DNA of 64,000 nt, taken from assembly GCA_963210315.1 (NCBI GenBank), contig OY723238.1, forward strand, positions 2,108,001-2,172,000, in the 5' to 3' direction. Position 1 is the first letter of the stretch, and each line of letters begins with the position of its first letter. The position numbers were made by a program, and so were the translations under genes. The notes under the pieces were generated by a model. That model ran no database searches, had not been told where the DNA came from, and was given only the letters and a program-made list of their open reading frames with translations. Source of the stretch: Rhynchopus euleeides. Lineage: Eukaryota > Euglenozoa > Diplonemea > Diplonemida > Diplonemidae. This document shows positions 19,501 to 31,463 of the stretch, piece after piece.

Positions 19501-22500
19501 GTTAATGGAGGTTGCTAGAGGTTGCTGGAGGTTGCTGGACGTTGCGGGAGGTTGCTAGAGGTTGCTGGAGGTTGCTAGAGGTTGCTGGAGGTTGCTAGAG
19601 GTTGCTGCAGGTTGCTAGAGGTTGCTAGAGGTTGCTGGAGGTTGCTAGAGGTTGCTGGAGGTTGCTGGTGGTTGCTGGAGGTTGCTGGAGGTTGCTGGCG
19701 GTTGCTGCAGGTTGCTAGAGGTTGCTGGAGGTTGCTAGAGGTGGCTGGAGGTTGCTAGAGGTTGCTAGAGGTTGCTGGAGGTTGCTAGAGGTTGCTGGAG
19801 GTTGCTGGACGTTGCTGGGCGTTGCTGGAGGTTGCTGGAGGTTGCTGGAGGTTGCTAGAGGTTGCTAGACGTTGCTGGAGGTTGCTGGAGGTTGCTGGAG
19901 GTTGCTGGATGTTGCTGGAGGTTGCTGCAGGTTGCTAGAGGTTGCTAGAGGTTGCTAGAGGTTGCTGGAGGTTGCTGGCGGTTGCTGGAGGTTGCTGGAG
20001 GTTGCTGGAGGTTGCTAGAGGTTGCTGGAGGTTGCTAGAGGTTGCTGGAGGTTGCTGGCGGTTGCTGGAGGTTGCTGCAGGTTGCTAGAGGTTGCTGGAG
20101 GTTGCTAGAGGTTGCTGCAGGTTACTGGAGGTTGCTAGAGGTGGCTGCAGGTTGCTAGAGGTTAATGGAGGTTGCTAGAGGTTGCTGGAGGTTGCTGGAC
20201 GTTGCTGGAGGTTGCTGGAGGTTGCTAGACGTTGCTAGAGGTTGCTGGAGGTTGCTAGAGGTTGCTGGAGGTTGCTGGAGGTTGCTAGAGGTTCCTAGAG
20301 GTTGCTAGAGGTTCCTAGAGGTTGCTGGAGGTTGCTGGCGGTTGCTGGAGGTTGCTGCAGGTTGCTAGAGGTTGCTGGAGGTTGCTAGAGGTGGCTGGAG
20401 GTTGCTAGAGGTTAATGGAGGTTGCTAGAGGTTGCTGGAGGTTGCTGGACGTTGCTGGAGGTTGCTGGAGGTTGCTAGAGGTTGCTAGAGGTTGCTGGAG
20501 GTTGCTAGAGGTTGCTGCAGGTTGCTGGAGGTTGCTGGAGGTTGCTGGAGGTTGCTAGAGGTGGCTGGAGGTTGCTAGAGGTTGCTAGAGGTTCCTAGAG
20601 GTTCCTAGAGGTTGCTAGAGGTTGCTGGCGGTTGCTGGAGGTTGCTGCAGGTTGCTAGAGGTTGCTAGAGGTTAATGGAGGTTGCTAGAGGTTGCTGGAG
20701 GTTGCTGGACGTTGCTGGAGGTTGCTGGAGGTTGCTAGAGGTTTATGGAGGTTGCTAGAGGTTGCTAGAGGTTGCTGGACGTTGCTGGAGGTTGCTGGAG
20801 GTTGCTAGAGGTTGCTAGAGGTTGCTGGAGGTTGCTAGAGGTTGCTGCAGGTTGCTGGAGGTTGCTGGACGTTGCTGGAGGTTGCTGGAGGTTGCTAGAC
20901 GTTGCTAGAGGTTGCTGGAGGTTGCTGGAGGTTGCTGGAGGTTGCTAGAGGTTGCTAGAGGTTGCTGGAGGTTGCTAGAGGTTGCTAGAGGTTGCTAGAG
21001 GTTGCTGGAGGTTGCTAGAGGTTGCTGCAGGTTGCTGGAGGTTGCTGGAGGTTGCTGCAGGTTGCTAGAGGTTGCTGGAGGTTGCTGGAGGTTGCTGGAG
21101 GTTGCTAGAGGTTGCTAGAGGTTGCTAGAGGTTGCTAGAGGTTGCTGGAGGTTGCTGCAGGTTGCTGCAGGTTGCTGGAGGTTGCTGGAGGTTGCTGCAG
21201 GTTGCTAGAGGTTGCTGGAGGTTGCTGGAGGTTGCTAGAGGTTGCTAGAGGTTGCTGGATGTTGCTGGAGGTTGCTAGAGGTTGCTAGAGGTTCCTAGAG
21301 GTTGCTGGAGGTTGCTGGCGGTTGCTGGAGGTTGCTGCAGGTTGCTAGAGGTGGCTGGAGGTTGCTAGAGGTTAATGGAGGTTGCTAGAGGTTGCTGGAG
21401 GTTGCTGGACGTTGCTGGAGGTTGCTAGAGGTTGCTGGAGGTTGCTAGAGGTTGCTGGAGGTTGCTAGAGGTTGCTGCAGGTTGCTAGAGGTTGCTAGAG
21501 GTTGCTGGAGGTTGCTAGAGGTTGCTAGAGGTTGCTGGAGGTTGCTAGAGGTTGCTGGTGGTTGCTGGAGGTTGCTGGAGGTTGCTGGCGGTTGCTGCAG
21601 GTTGCTAGAGGTTGCTGGAGGTTGCTAGAGGTGGCTGGAGGTTGCTAGAGGTTGCTAGAGGTTGCTGGAGGTTGCTAGAGGTTGCTGGACGTTGCTGGAC
21701 GTTGCTGGACGTTGCTGGAGGTTGCTGGAGGTTGCTAGAGGTTGCTAGACGTTGCTGGAGGTTGCTGGAGGTTGCTGGAGGTTGCTGGATGTTGCTGGAG
21801 GTTGCTGCAGGTTGCTAGAGGTTGCTAGAGGTTGCTAGAGGTTGCTGGAGGTTGCTGGCGGTTGCTGGAGGTTGCTGGAGGTTGCTAGAGGTTGCTGGAG
21901 GTTGCTAGAGGTTGCTGGAGGTTGCTGGCGGTTGCTGGAGGTTGCTGCAGGTTGCTAGAGGTTGCTGGAGGTTGCTAGAGGTTGCTGCAGGTTACTGGAG
22001 GTTGCTAGAGGTGGCTGCAGGTTGCTAGAGGTTAATGGAGGTTGCTAGAGGTTGCTGGAGGTTGCTGGAGGTTGCTGGACGTTGCTGGAGGTTGCTGGAG
22101 GTTGCTAGACGTTGCTAGAGGTTGCTGGAGGTTGCTAGAGGTTGCTGGAGGTTGCTGGAGGTTGCTAGAGGTTGCTAGAGGTTCCTAGAGGTTGCTAGAG
22201 GTTCCTAGAGGTTGCTGGAGGTTGCTGGCGGTTGCTGGAGGTTGCTGCAGGTTGCTAGAGGTTGCTGGAGGTTGCTAGAGGTGGCTGGAGGTTGCTAGAG
22301 GTTAATGGAGGTTGCTAGAGGTTGCTGGAGGTTGCTGGACGTTGCTGGAGGTTGCTGGAGGTTGCTAGAGGTTGCTGGAGGTTGCTAGAGGTTGCTGCAG
22401 GTTGCTGGAGGTTGCTGGAGGTTGCTGGAGGTTGCTAGAGGTGGCTGGAGGTTGCTAGAGGTTGCTAGAGGTTGCTAGAGGTTGCTGGATGTTGCTGGAG

Positions 22501-25500
22501 GTTGCTAGAGGTTCCTAGAGGTTCCTAGAGGTTCCTAGAGGTTGCTAGAGGTTGCTGGCGGTTGCTGGAGGTTGCTGCAGGTTGCTAGAGGTTGCTAGAG
22601 GTTAATGGAGGTTGCTAGAGGTTGCTAGAGGTTGCTGGAGGTTGCTGGAGGTTGCTGGAGGTTGCTGGAGGTTGCTAGAGGTTGCTAGAGGTTGCTGGAT
22701 GTTGCTGGAGGTTGCTAGAGGTTGCTAGAGGTTCCTAGAGGTTGCTAGAGGTTGCTGGAGGTTGCTGGCGGTTGCTGGAGGTTGCTGCAGGTTGCTAGAG
22801 GTGGCTGGAGGTTGCTGGAGGTTAATGGAGGTTGCTAGAGGTTGCTGGAGGTTGCTGGACGTTGCGGGAGGTTGCTAGAGGTTGCTGGAGGTTGCTAGAG
22901 GTTGCTGGAGGTTGCTAGAGGTTGCTGCAGGTTGCTAGAGGTTGCTAGAGGTTGCTGGAGGTTGCTAGAGGTTGCTAGAGGTTGCTGGAGGTTGCTAGAG
23001 GTTGCTGGTGGTTGCTGGAGGTTGCTGGAGGTTGCTGGCGGTTGCTGCAGGTTGCTAGAGGTTGCTGGAGGTTGCTAGAGGTGGCTGGAGGTTGCTAGAG
23101 GTTGCTGGAGGTTGCTAGAGGTTGCTGGAGGTTGCTGGACGTTGCTGGACGTTGCTGGAGGTTGCTGGAGGTTGCTAGAGGTTGCTAGACGTTGCTGGAG
23201 GTTGCTGGAGGTTGCTGGATGTTGCTGGAGGTTGCTGCAGGTTGCTAGAGGTTGCTAGAGGTTGCTAGAGGTTGCTGGAGGTTGCTGGCGGTTGCTGGAG
23301 GTTGCTGGAGGTTGCTGGAGGTTGCTAGAGGTTGCTGGAGGTTGCTAGAGGTTGCTGGAGGTTGCTGGCGGTTGCTGGAGGTTGCTGCAGGTTGCTAGAG
23401 GTTGCTGGAGGTTGCTAGAGGTTGCTGCAGGTTACTGGAGGTTGCTAGAGGTGGCTGCAGGTTGCTAGAGGTTAATGGAGGTTGCTAGAGGTTGCTGGAG
23501 GTTGCTGGACGTTGCTGGAGGTTGCTGGAGGTTGCTAGACGTTGCTAGAGGTTGCTGGAGGTTGCTAGAGGTTGCTGGAGGTTGCTAGAGGTTGCTGGAC
23601 GTTGCTGGACGTTGCTGGACGTTGCTGGAGGTTGCTGGAGGTTGCTAGAGGTTGCTAGACGTTGCTGGAGGTTGCTGGAGGTTGCTGGAGGTTGCTGGAT
23701 GTTGCTGGAGGTTGCTGCAGGTTGCTAGAGGTTGCTAGAGGTTGCTAGAGGTTGCTGGAGGTTGCTGGCGGTTGCTGGAGGTTGCTGGAGGTTGCTAGAG
23801 GTTGCTGGAGGTTGCTAGAGGTTGCTGGAGGTTGCTGGCGGTTGCTGGAGGTTGCTGCAGGTTGCTAGAGGTTGCTGGAGGTTGCTAGAGGTTGCTGCAG
23901 GTTACTGGAGGTTGCTAGAGGTGGCTGCAGGTTGCTAGAGGTTAATGGAGGTTGCTAGAGGTTGCTGGAGGTTGCTGGAGGTTGCTGGACGTTGCTGGAG
24001 GTTGCTGGAGGTTGCTAGACGTTGCTAGAGGTTGCTGGAGGTTGCTAGAGGTTGCTGGAGGTTGCTGGAGGTTGCTAGAGGTTGCTAGAGGTTCCTAGAG
24101 GTTGCTAGAGGTTCCTAGAGGTTGCTGGAGGTTGCTGGCGGTTGCTGGAGGTTGCTGCAGGTTGCTAGAGGTTGCTGGAGGTTGCTAGAGGTGGCTGGAG
24201 GTTGCTAGAGGTTAATGGAGGTTGCTAGAGGTTGCTGGAGGTTGCTGGACGTTGCTGGAGGTTGCTGGAGGTTGCTAGAGGTTGCTGGAGGTTGCTAGAG
24301 GTTGCTGCAGGTTGCTGGAGGTTGCTGGAGGTTGCTGGAGGTTGCTAGAGGTGGCTGGAGGTTGCTAGAGGTTGCTAGAGGTTGCTAGAGGTTGCTGGAT
24401 GTTGCTGGAGGTTGCTAGAGGTTCCTAGAGGTTCCTAGAGGTTCCTAGAGGTTGCTAGAGGTTGCTGGCGGTTGCTGGAGGTTGCTGCAGGTTGCTAGAG
24501 GTTGCTAGAGGTTAATGGAGGTTGCTAGAGGTTGCTAGAGGTTGCTGGAGGTTGCTGGAGGTTGCTGGAGGTTGCTGGAGGTTGCTAGAGGTTGCTAGAG
24601 GTTGCTGGATGTTGCTGGAGGTTGCTAGAGGTTGCTAGAGGTTCCTAGAGGTTGCTAGAGGTTGCTGGAGGTTGCTGGCGGTTGCTGGAGGTTGCTGCAG
24701 GTTGCTAGAGGTGGCTGGAGGTTGCTGGAGGTTAATGGAGGTTGCTAGAGGTTGCTGGAGGTTGCTGGACGTTGCGGGAGGTTGCTAGAGGTTGCTGGAG
24801 GTTGCTAGAGGTTGCTAGAGGTTGCTGCAGGTTGCTAGAGGTTGCTAGAGGTTGCTGGAGGTTGCTAGAGGTTGCTAGAGGTTGCTGGAGGTTGCTAGAG
24901 GTTGCTGGTGGTTGCTGGAGGTTGCTGGAGGTTGCTGGCGGTTGCTGCAGGTTGCTAGAGGTTGCTGGAGGTTGCTAGAGGTGGCTGGAGGTTGCTAGAG
25001 GTTGCTGGAGGTTGCTAGAGGTTGCTGGAGGTTGCTGGACGTTGCTGGACGTTGCTGGAGGTTGCTGGAGGTTGCTGGAGGTTGCTAGAGGTTGCTAGAC
25101 GTTGCTGGAGGTTGCTGGAGGTTGCTGGATGTTGCTGGAGGTTGCTGCAGGTTGCTAGAGGTTGCTAGAGGTTGCTAGAGGTTGCTGGAGGTTGCTGGCG
25201 GTTGCTGGAGGTTGCTGGAGGTTGCTAGAGGTTGCTGGAGGTTGCTGGCGGTTGCTGGAGGTTGCTGCAGGTTGCTGGAGGTTGCTAGAGGTTGCTGGAG
25301 GTTGCTAGAGGTTGCTGGAGGTTGCTGGCGGTTGCTGGAGGTTGCTGCAGGTTGCTGGAGGTTGCTAGAGGTTGCTGCAGGTTACTGGAGGTTGCTAGAG
25401 GTGGCTGCAGGTTGCTAGAGGTTAATGGAGGTTGCTAGAGGTTGCTGGAGGTTGCTGGACGTTGCTGGAGGTTGCTGGAGGTTGCTAGACGTTGCTAGAG

Positions 25501-25690
25501 GTTGCTGGAGGTTGCTAGAGGTTGCTGGAGGTTGCTGGAGGTTGCTAGAGGTTGCTAGAGGTTCCTAGAGGTTGCTAGAGGTTCCTAGAGGTTGCTGGAG
25601 GTTGCTGGCGGTTGCTGGAGGTTGCTGCAGGTTGCTAGAGGTTGCTGGAGGTTGCTAGAGGTGGCTGGAGGTTGCTAGAGGTTAATGGAG
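16561..25690 (+). repeat. Higher-order repeat of about 1.45 kb within satellite block 1
   Basis: The rare unit GTTAATGGAG marks a repeating pattern. It falls at 16561, 17211, 17481, 17781, 17991, 18661, 18911, 19161, 19501, 20161, 20411, 20671, 21371, 22031, 22301, 22601, 22821, 23471 and on, giving equivalent positions 1.43-1.51 kb apart. GTTGCGGGAG at 18031, 19541, 22861 and 24771 and the GTTACTGGAG unit follow the same order. A partial extra duplication of about 470 bp appears near 23.5-24.0 kb. Confidence 0.8.
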
Positions 25691-26879
25691 GTTGCTAGAG
25701 GTTGCTGGAGGTTGCTGGACGTTGCTGGAGGTTGCTGGAGGTTGCTGGACGTTGCTAGAGGTTGCTAGAGGTTGCTGGAGGTTGCTAGAGGTTGCTGCAG
25801 GTTGCTGGAGGTTGCTGGAGGTTGCTGGAGGTTGCTGGAGGTTGCTAGAGGTGGCTGGAGGTTGCTAGAGGTTGCTAGAGGTTCCTAGAGGTTCCTAGAG
25901 GTTGCTAGAGGTTGCTGGAGGTTGCTGCAGGTTGCTAGAGGTTGCTAGAGGTTAATGGAGGTTGCTAGAGGTTGCTGGAGGTTGCTGGACGTTGCTGGAG
26001 GTTGCTGGAGGTTGCTAGAGGTTTATGGAGGTTGCTAGAGGTTGCTAGAGGTTGCTGGACGTTGCTGGAGGTTGCTAGAGGTTGCTAGAGGTTGCTGGAG
26101 GTTGCTAGAGGTTGCTGCAGGTTGCTGGAGGTTGCTGGAGGTTGCTGGACGTTGCTGGAGGTTGCTGGAGGTTGCTAGACGTTGCTAGAGGTTGCTGGAG
26201 GTTGCTGGAGGTTGCTGGAGGTTGCTAGAGGTTCCTAGAGGTTCCTAGAGGTTGCTAGAGGTTGCAGGCGGTTGCTGCAGGTTGCTAGAGGTTGCTAGAG
26301 GTGGCTGGAGGTTGCTAGAGGTTTATGGAGGTTGCTAGAGGTTGCTGGAGGTTGCTGGACGTTGCTGGAGGTTGCTAGAGGTTGCTAGAGGTTGCTGGAG
26401 GTTGCTAGAGGTTGCTGCAGGTTGCTGGAGGTTGCTGCAGGTTGCTGCAGGTTGCTGGAGGTTGCTGGAGGTTGCTAGAGGTGGCTGGAGGTTGCTAGAG
26501 GTTGCTAGAGGTTGCTAGAGGTTGCTGGATGTTGCTGGAGGTTGCTAGAGGTTGCTAGAGGTTCCTAGAGGTTGCTAGAGGTTGCTGGCGGTTGCTGGAG
26601 GTTGCTGCAGGTTGCTAGAGGTTGCTGGAGGTTGCTAGAGGTTAATGGAGGTTGCTAGAGGTTGCTGGAGGTTGCTGGACGTTGCTGGAGGTTGCTGGAG
26701 GTTGCTAGAGGTTAATGGAGGTTGCTGGAGGTTGCTGGACGTTGCTGGAGGTTGCTGGAGGTTGCTAGAGGTTGCTAGAGGTTGCTGGAGGTTGCTAGAG
26801 GTTGCTGCAGGTTGCTGGAGGTTGCTGCAGGTTGCTGGAGGTTGCTAGAGGTGGCTGGAGGTTGCTAGAGGTTGCTAGA

Positions 26880-28310
26880 GGTTGCTGGACGTTGCTGGAG
26901 GTTGCTGGAGGTTGCTGGAGGTTGCTAGAGGTTGCTAGAGGTTGCTGGAGGTTGCTAGAGGTTGCTGGAGGTTGCTAGAGGTTGCTGGAGGTTGCTGGAT
27001 GTTGCTGCAGGTTGCTGGAGGTTGCTAGAGGTGGCTGGAGGTTGCTAGAGGTTGCTAGAGGTTGCTGGAGGTTGCTGGACGTTGCTGGAGGTTGCTGGAG
27101 GTTGCTGGAGGTTGCTGGAGGTTGCTGGAGGTTGCTAGAGGTTGCTAGAGGTTGCTAGAGGTTGCTAGAGGTTGCTAGAGGTTGCTAGAGGTTGCTGGAT
27201 GTTGCTGGAGGTTGCTCGAGGTTGCTAGAGGTTCCTAGAGGTTGCTAGAGGTTCCTAGAGGTTGCTAGAGGTTGCTAGAGGTTGCTAGAGGTTGCTAGAG
27301 GTTGCTAGAGGTTGCTGGAGGTTGCTGGAGGTTGCTAGAGGTTGCTGGAGGTTGCTAGAGGTTGCTGGACGTTGCTGGAGGTTGCTGGAGGTTGCTGGAG
27401 GTTGCTAGAGGTTGCTAGAGGTTGCTGGAGGTTGCTAGAGGTTGCTGGAGGTTGCTAGAGGTTGCTGGAGGTTGCTGGATGTTGCTGCAGGTTGCTGGAG
27501 GTTGCTAGAGGTGGCTGGAGGTTGCTAGAGGTTGCTAGAGGTTGCTGGAGGTTGCTGGACGTTGCTGGAGGTTGCTGGAGGTTGCTGGAGGTTGCTGGAG
27601 GTTGCTGGAGGTTGCTAGAGGTTGCTAGAGGTTGCTAGAGGTTGCTAGAGGTTGCTAGAGGTTGCTAGAGGTTGCTGGATGTTGCTGGAGGTTGCTCGAG
27701 GTTGCTAGAGGTTCCTAGAGGTTGCTAGAGGTTCCTAGAGGTTGCTAGAGGTTGCTAGAGGTTGCTAGAGGTTGCTAGAGGTTGCTAGAGGTTGCTAGAG
27801 GTTGCTAGAGGTTGCTGGAGGTTGCTGGAGGTTGCTAGAGGTTGCTGGAGGTTGCTAGAGGTTGCTGGACGTTGCTGGAGGTTGCTGGAGGTTGCTGGAG
27901 GTTGCTAGAGGTTGCTAGAGGTTGCTGGAGGTTGCTAGAGGTTGCTGGAGGTTGCTAGAGGTTGCTGGAGGTTGCTGGATGTTGCTGCAGGTTGCTGGAG
28001 GTTGCTAGAGGTGGCTGGAGGTTGCTAGAGGTTGCTAGAGGTTGCTGGAGGTTGCTGGACGTTGCTGGAGGTTGCTGGAGGTTGCTGGAGGTTGCTGGAG
28101 GTTGCTGGAGGTTGCTAGAGGTTGCTAGAGGTTGCTAGAGGTTGCTAGAGGTTGCTAGAGGTTGCTAGAGGTTGCTGGATGTTGCTGGAGGTTGCTCGAG
28201 GTTGCTAGAGGTTCCTAGAGGTTGCTAGAGGTTCCTAGAGGTTGCTAGAGGTTGCTAGAGGTTGCTAGAGGTTGCTAGAGGTTGCTAGAGGTTGCTGGAG
28301 GTTGCTGGAG
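26880..28310 (+). repeat. Higher-order repeat of about 480-500 bp, three copies
   Basis: The otherwise rare unit GTTGCTCGAG recurs at 27211, 27691 and 28191, and the GTTGCTGGAT-GTTGCTGCAG pair at 26991, 27471 and 27971. Flanking unit order is the same in all three, with one copy 20 bp longer. This is a younger, shorter amplification than the 1.45 kb family. Confidence 0.85.
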
Positions 28311-30773
28311 GTTGCTGGCGGTTGCTGGAGGTTGCTACAGGTTGCTGCAGGTTGCTGGAGGTTGCTAGAGGTGGCTGGAGGTTGCTAGAGGTTGCTGGAG
28401 GTTGCTGGAGGTTGCTAGAGGTTGCTGGAGGTTGCTGGAGGTTGCTAGAGGTTACTAGAGGTTGCTAGAGGTTGCTGGAGGTTGCTGGATGTTGCTGGAG
28501 GTTGCTGGAGGTTGCTGCAGGTTGCTAGAGGTTGCTGGAGGTTGCTAGAGGTTGCTGGAGGTTGCTGGAGGTTGCTGGAGGTTGCTAGAGGTTGCTGGAG
28601 GTTGCTAGAGGTTGCTGGAGGTTGCTAGAGGTTGCTGGAGGTTGCTAGAGGTGGCTGGAGGTTGCTAGAGGTTGCTAGAGGTTGCTAGAGGTTGCTAGAG
28701 GTTGCTAGAGGTTGCTGGATGTTGCTGGAGGTTCCTAGAGGTTCCTAGAGGTTGCTAGAGGTTGCTGGCGGTTGCTGGAGGTTGCTGCAGGTTGCTAGAG
28801 GTTGCTAGAGGTTAATGGAGGTTGCTAGAGGTTGCTGGAGGTTGCTGGACGTTGCTGGAGGTTGCTGGAGGTTGCTAGAGGTTTATGGAGGTTGCTAGAG
28901 GTTGCTAGAGGTTGCTGGAGTTTGCTGGACGTTGCTGGAGGTTGCTGGAGGTTGCTAGAGGTTGCTGGAGGTTGCTAGAGGTTGCTGCAGGTTGCTGGAG
29001 GTTGCTGGAGGTTGCTGGAGGTTGCTGGAGGTTGCTAGACGTTGCTAGAGGTTGCTGGAGGTTGCTGGAGGTTGCTAGAGGTTGCTAGAGGTTCCTAGAG
29101 GTTGCTAGAGGTTGCTGGCGGTTGCTGCAGGTTGCTAGAGGTTGCTAGAGGTGGCTGGAGGTTGCTAGAGGTTAATGGAGGTTGCTAGAGGTTGCTGGAG
29201 GTTGCTGGACGTTGCTGGAGGTTGCTGGAGGTTGCTAGAGGTTGCTAGAGGTTGCTAGAGGTTGCTGGAGGTTGCTAGAGGTTGCTGCAGGTTGCTGCAG
29301 GTTGCTGGAGGTTGCTAGAGGTGGCTGGAGGTTGCTAGAGGTTGCTAGAGGTTGCTAGAGGTTGCTGGATGTTGCTGGAGGTTGCTAGAGGTTCCTAGAG
29401 GTTGCTAGAGGTTCCTAGAGGTTGCTAGAGGTTGCTGGCGGTTGCTGGAGGTTGCTGCAGGTTGCTAGAGGTTGCTGGAGGTTGCTAGAGGTTTATGGAG
29501 GTTGCTAGAGGTTGCTAGAGGTTGCTGGAGTTTGCTGGACGTTGGTGGAGGTTGCTGGAGGTTGCTAGAGGTTGCTGGAGGTTGCTAGAGGTTGCTGCAG
29601 GTTGCTGGAGGTTGCTGGAGGTTGCTAGACGTTGCTAGAGGTTGCTGGAGGTTGCTGGAGGTTGCTGGAGGTTGCTAGAGGTTGCTAGAGGTTCCTAGAG
29701 GTTCCTAGAGGTTGCTAGAGGTTGCTGGCGGTTGCTGCAGGTTGCTAGAGGTTGCTAGAGGTGGCTGGAGGTTGCTAGAGGTTGCTGGAGGTTGCTAGAG
29801 GTTGCTGCAGGTTGCTGGAGGTTGCTGCAGGTTGCTGGAGGTTGCTAGAGGTGGCTGGAGGTTGCTAGAGGTTGCTAGAGGTTGCTAGAGGTTGCTGGAT
29901 GTTGCTGGAGGTTGCTAGAGGTTCCTAGAGGTTGCTAGAGGTTCCTAGAGGTTGCTAGAGGTTGCTGGCGGTTGCTGGAGGTTGCTGCAGGTTGCTAGAG
30001 GTTGCTGGAGGTTGCTAGAGGTTAATGGAGGTTGCTAGAGGTTGCTGGAGGTTGCTGGACGTTGCTGGAGGTTGCTGGAGGTTGCTAGAGGTTGCTAGAG
30101 GTTGCTGGAGGTTGCTAGAGGTTGCTGCAGGTTGCTGGAGGTTGCTGCAGGTTGCTGGAGGTTGCTAGAGGTGGCTGGAGGTTGCTAGAGGTTGCTAGAG
30201 GTTGCTGGACGTTGCTGGAGGTTGCTGGAGGTTGCTGGAGGTTGCTAGAGGTTGCTAGAGGTTGCTAGAGGTTGCTAGAGGTTGCTGGAGGTTGCTGGAG
30301 GTTGCTAGAGGTTGCTGGAGGTTGCTAGAGGTTGCTGGAGGTTGCTGGAGGTTGCTGGATGTTGCTGCAGGTTGCTGGAGGTTGCTAGAGGTGGCTGGAG
30401 GTTGCTAGAGCTTGCTAGAGGTTGCTGGAGGTTGCTGGACGTTGCTGGAGGTTGCTGGAGGTTGCTGGAGGTTGCTGGAGGTTGCTAGAGGTTGCTAGAG
30501 GTTGCTAGAGGTTGCTAGAGGTTGCTAGAGGTTGCTGGAGGTTGCTGGAGGTTGCTAGAGGTTGCTAGAGGTTGCTAGAGGTGGCTGAAGGTTGCTGGAT
30601 GTTGCTGGAGGTTGCTAGAGGTTGCTAGAGGTTGCTGGAGGTTGCTGGATGTTGCTGGAGGTTGCTAGAGGTTGCTAGAGGTTGCTAGAGGTTCCTAGAG
30701 GTTGCTAGAGGTTGCTGGAGGTTGCTAGAGGTTGCTAGAGGTTGCTAGAGGTTGCTGGAGGTTGCTAGAGGTT

Positions 30774-31255
30774 CGTGGCGCCCCCTGTGATTACCCTCCT
30801 CCGAGGGGAAACTAAAGCAAGCTCTGGTAACTCTTTTTCCGCTGTGTGCCCTGTTTCATATATGCGGAGGGGCCCTTTCTGCACGGCTTTGGTTATATTG
30901 ATGTTGTGGTGTGCGTGGTTTATTTTCCCTTTTTTTGTTGTTTTCGCAGCATTTTATGCTGTCGGGTGAGCTTCCGCCCCATGGGAGGCGCTCCTTCCGG
31001 CTTACGCTGCCCACCCATCCCACCCCCGTCCCCTTCCCACATTCTTTCTTTTCTTTTTGGGGAGACGTCCTCGCAGTGGCTGTTTGGCCTGACGCGATTC
31101 CCCGCCTCAAAGCAGACCCACCTGGCAGCTACTCAAGGCACATGAGGAGTGAGAGGCGTCAACGGGCGCAACGCCCCTCCCTGCGGTCCGGCTTCAGCCA
31201 CGTGGCTGACTCAAAGCAGCGAAGTGACCAACGGGAGCGACATGGAAAAAAAAAA
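30774..31255 (+). mobile_element. Poly(A)-tailed retroposon, copy 1
   Basis: A non-satellite island starting CGTGGCGCCCCCTGTGATTA and ending GGGAGCGACATGG followed by ten A (31246-31255), after which satellite units resume. It is about 95 percent identical to copy 2 but lacks the first 40 bp. The poly(A) tail and 5' truncation fit target-primed retrotransposition by a LINE partner (SINE or processed-transcript type). Frames of up to 117 codons show no domain. No tRNA-like A/B box is obvious. Confidence 0.7.
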
Positions 31256-31463
31256 GGTTGCTAGAGGTTGCTAGAGGTTGCTAGAGGTTGCTAGAGGTTG
31301 CTGGACGTTGCTGGAGGTTGCTAGAGGTTGCTGGAGGTTGCTAGAGGTTGCTGGAGGTTGCTGGCGGTTGCTGGAGGTTGCTACAGGTTGCTGGAGGTTG
31401 CTAGAGGTTGCTGCAGGTTGCTGGAGGTTGCTAGAGGTGGCTGGACGTTGCTAGAGGTTGCTA
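31256..31463 (+). repeat. 10 bp satellite array, block 2 (short, between retroposons)
   Basis: About 20 units of the same GTTGCTRGAG family, still in 10 bp register, separating the two retroposon copies. Confidence 0.95.

Larger units (their letters stand above)
15441..30773 (+). repeat. 10 bp satellite array, block 1 (about 1,530 units)
   Basis: Tandem units of GTTGCTRGAG with a limited set of variants: GTTGCTGCAG, GTTGCTGGAC, GTTGCTGGAT, GTTGCTGGCG, GTTCCTAGAG, GTGGCTGGAG, GTTAATGGAG, GTTTATGGAG, GTTACTGGAG and GTTGCGGGAG. Units start at positions ending in 1 across the whole block, so no insertion or deletion other than multiples of 10 has been kept in 15.3 kb. The plus strand is strongly G-rich with a GGAGG core. 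Higher-order repetition is clear. Open frames inside it (LEVARGCWRL repeats) are by-products of the period. Confidence 0.97.
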
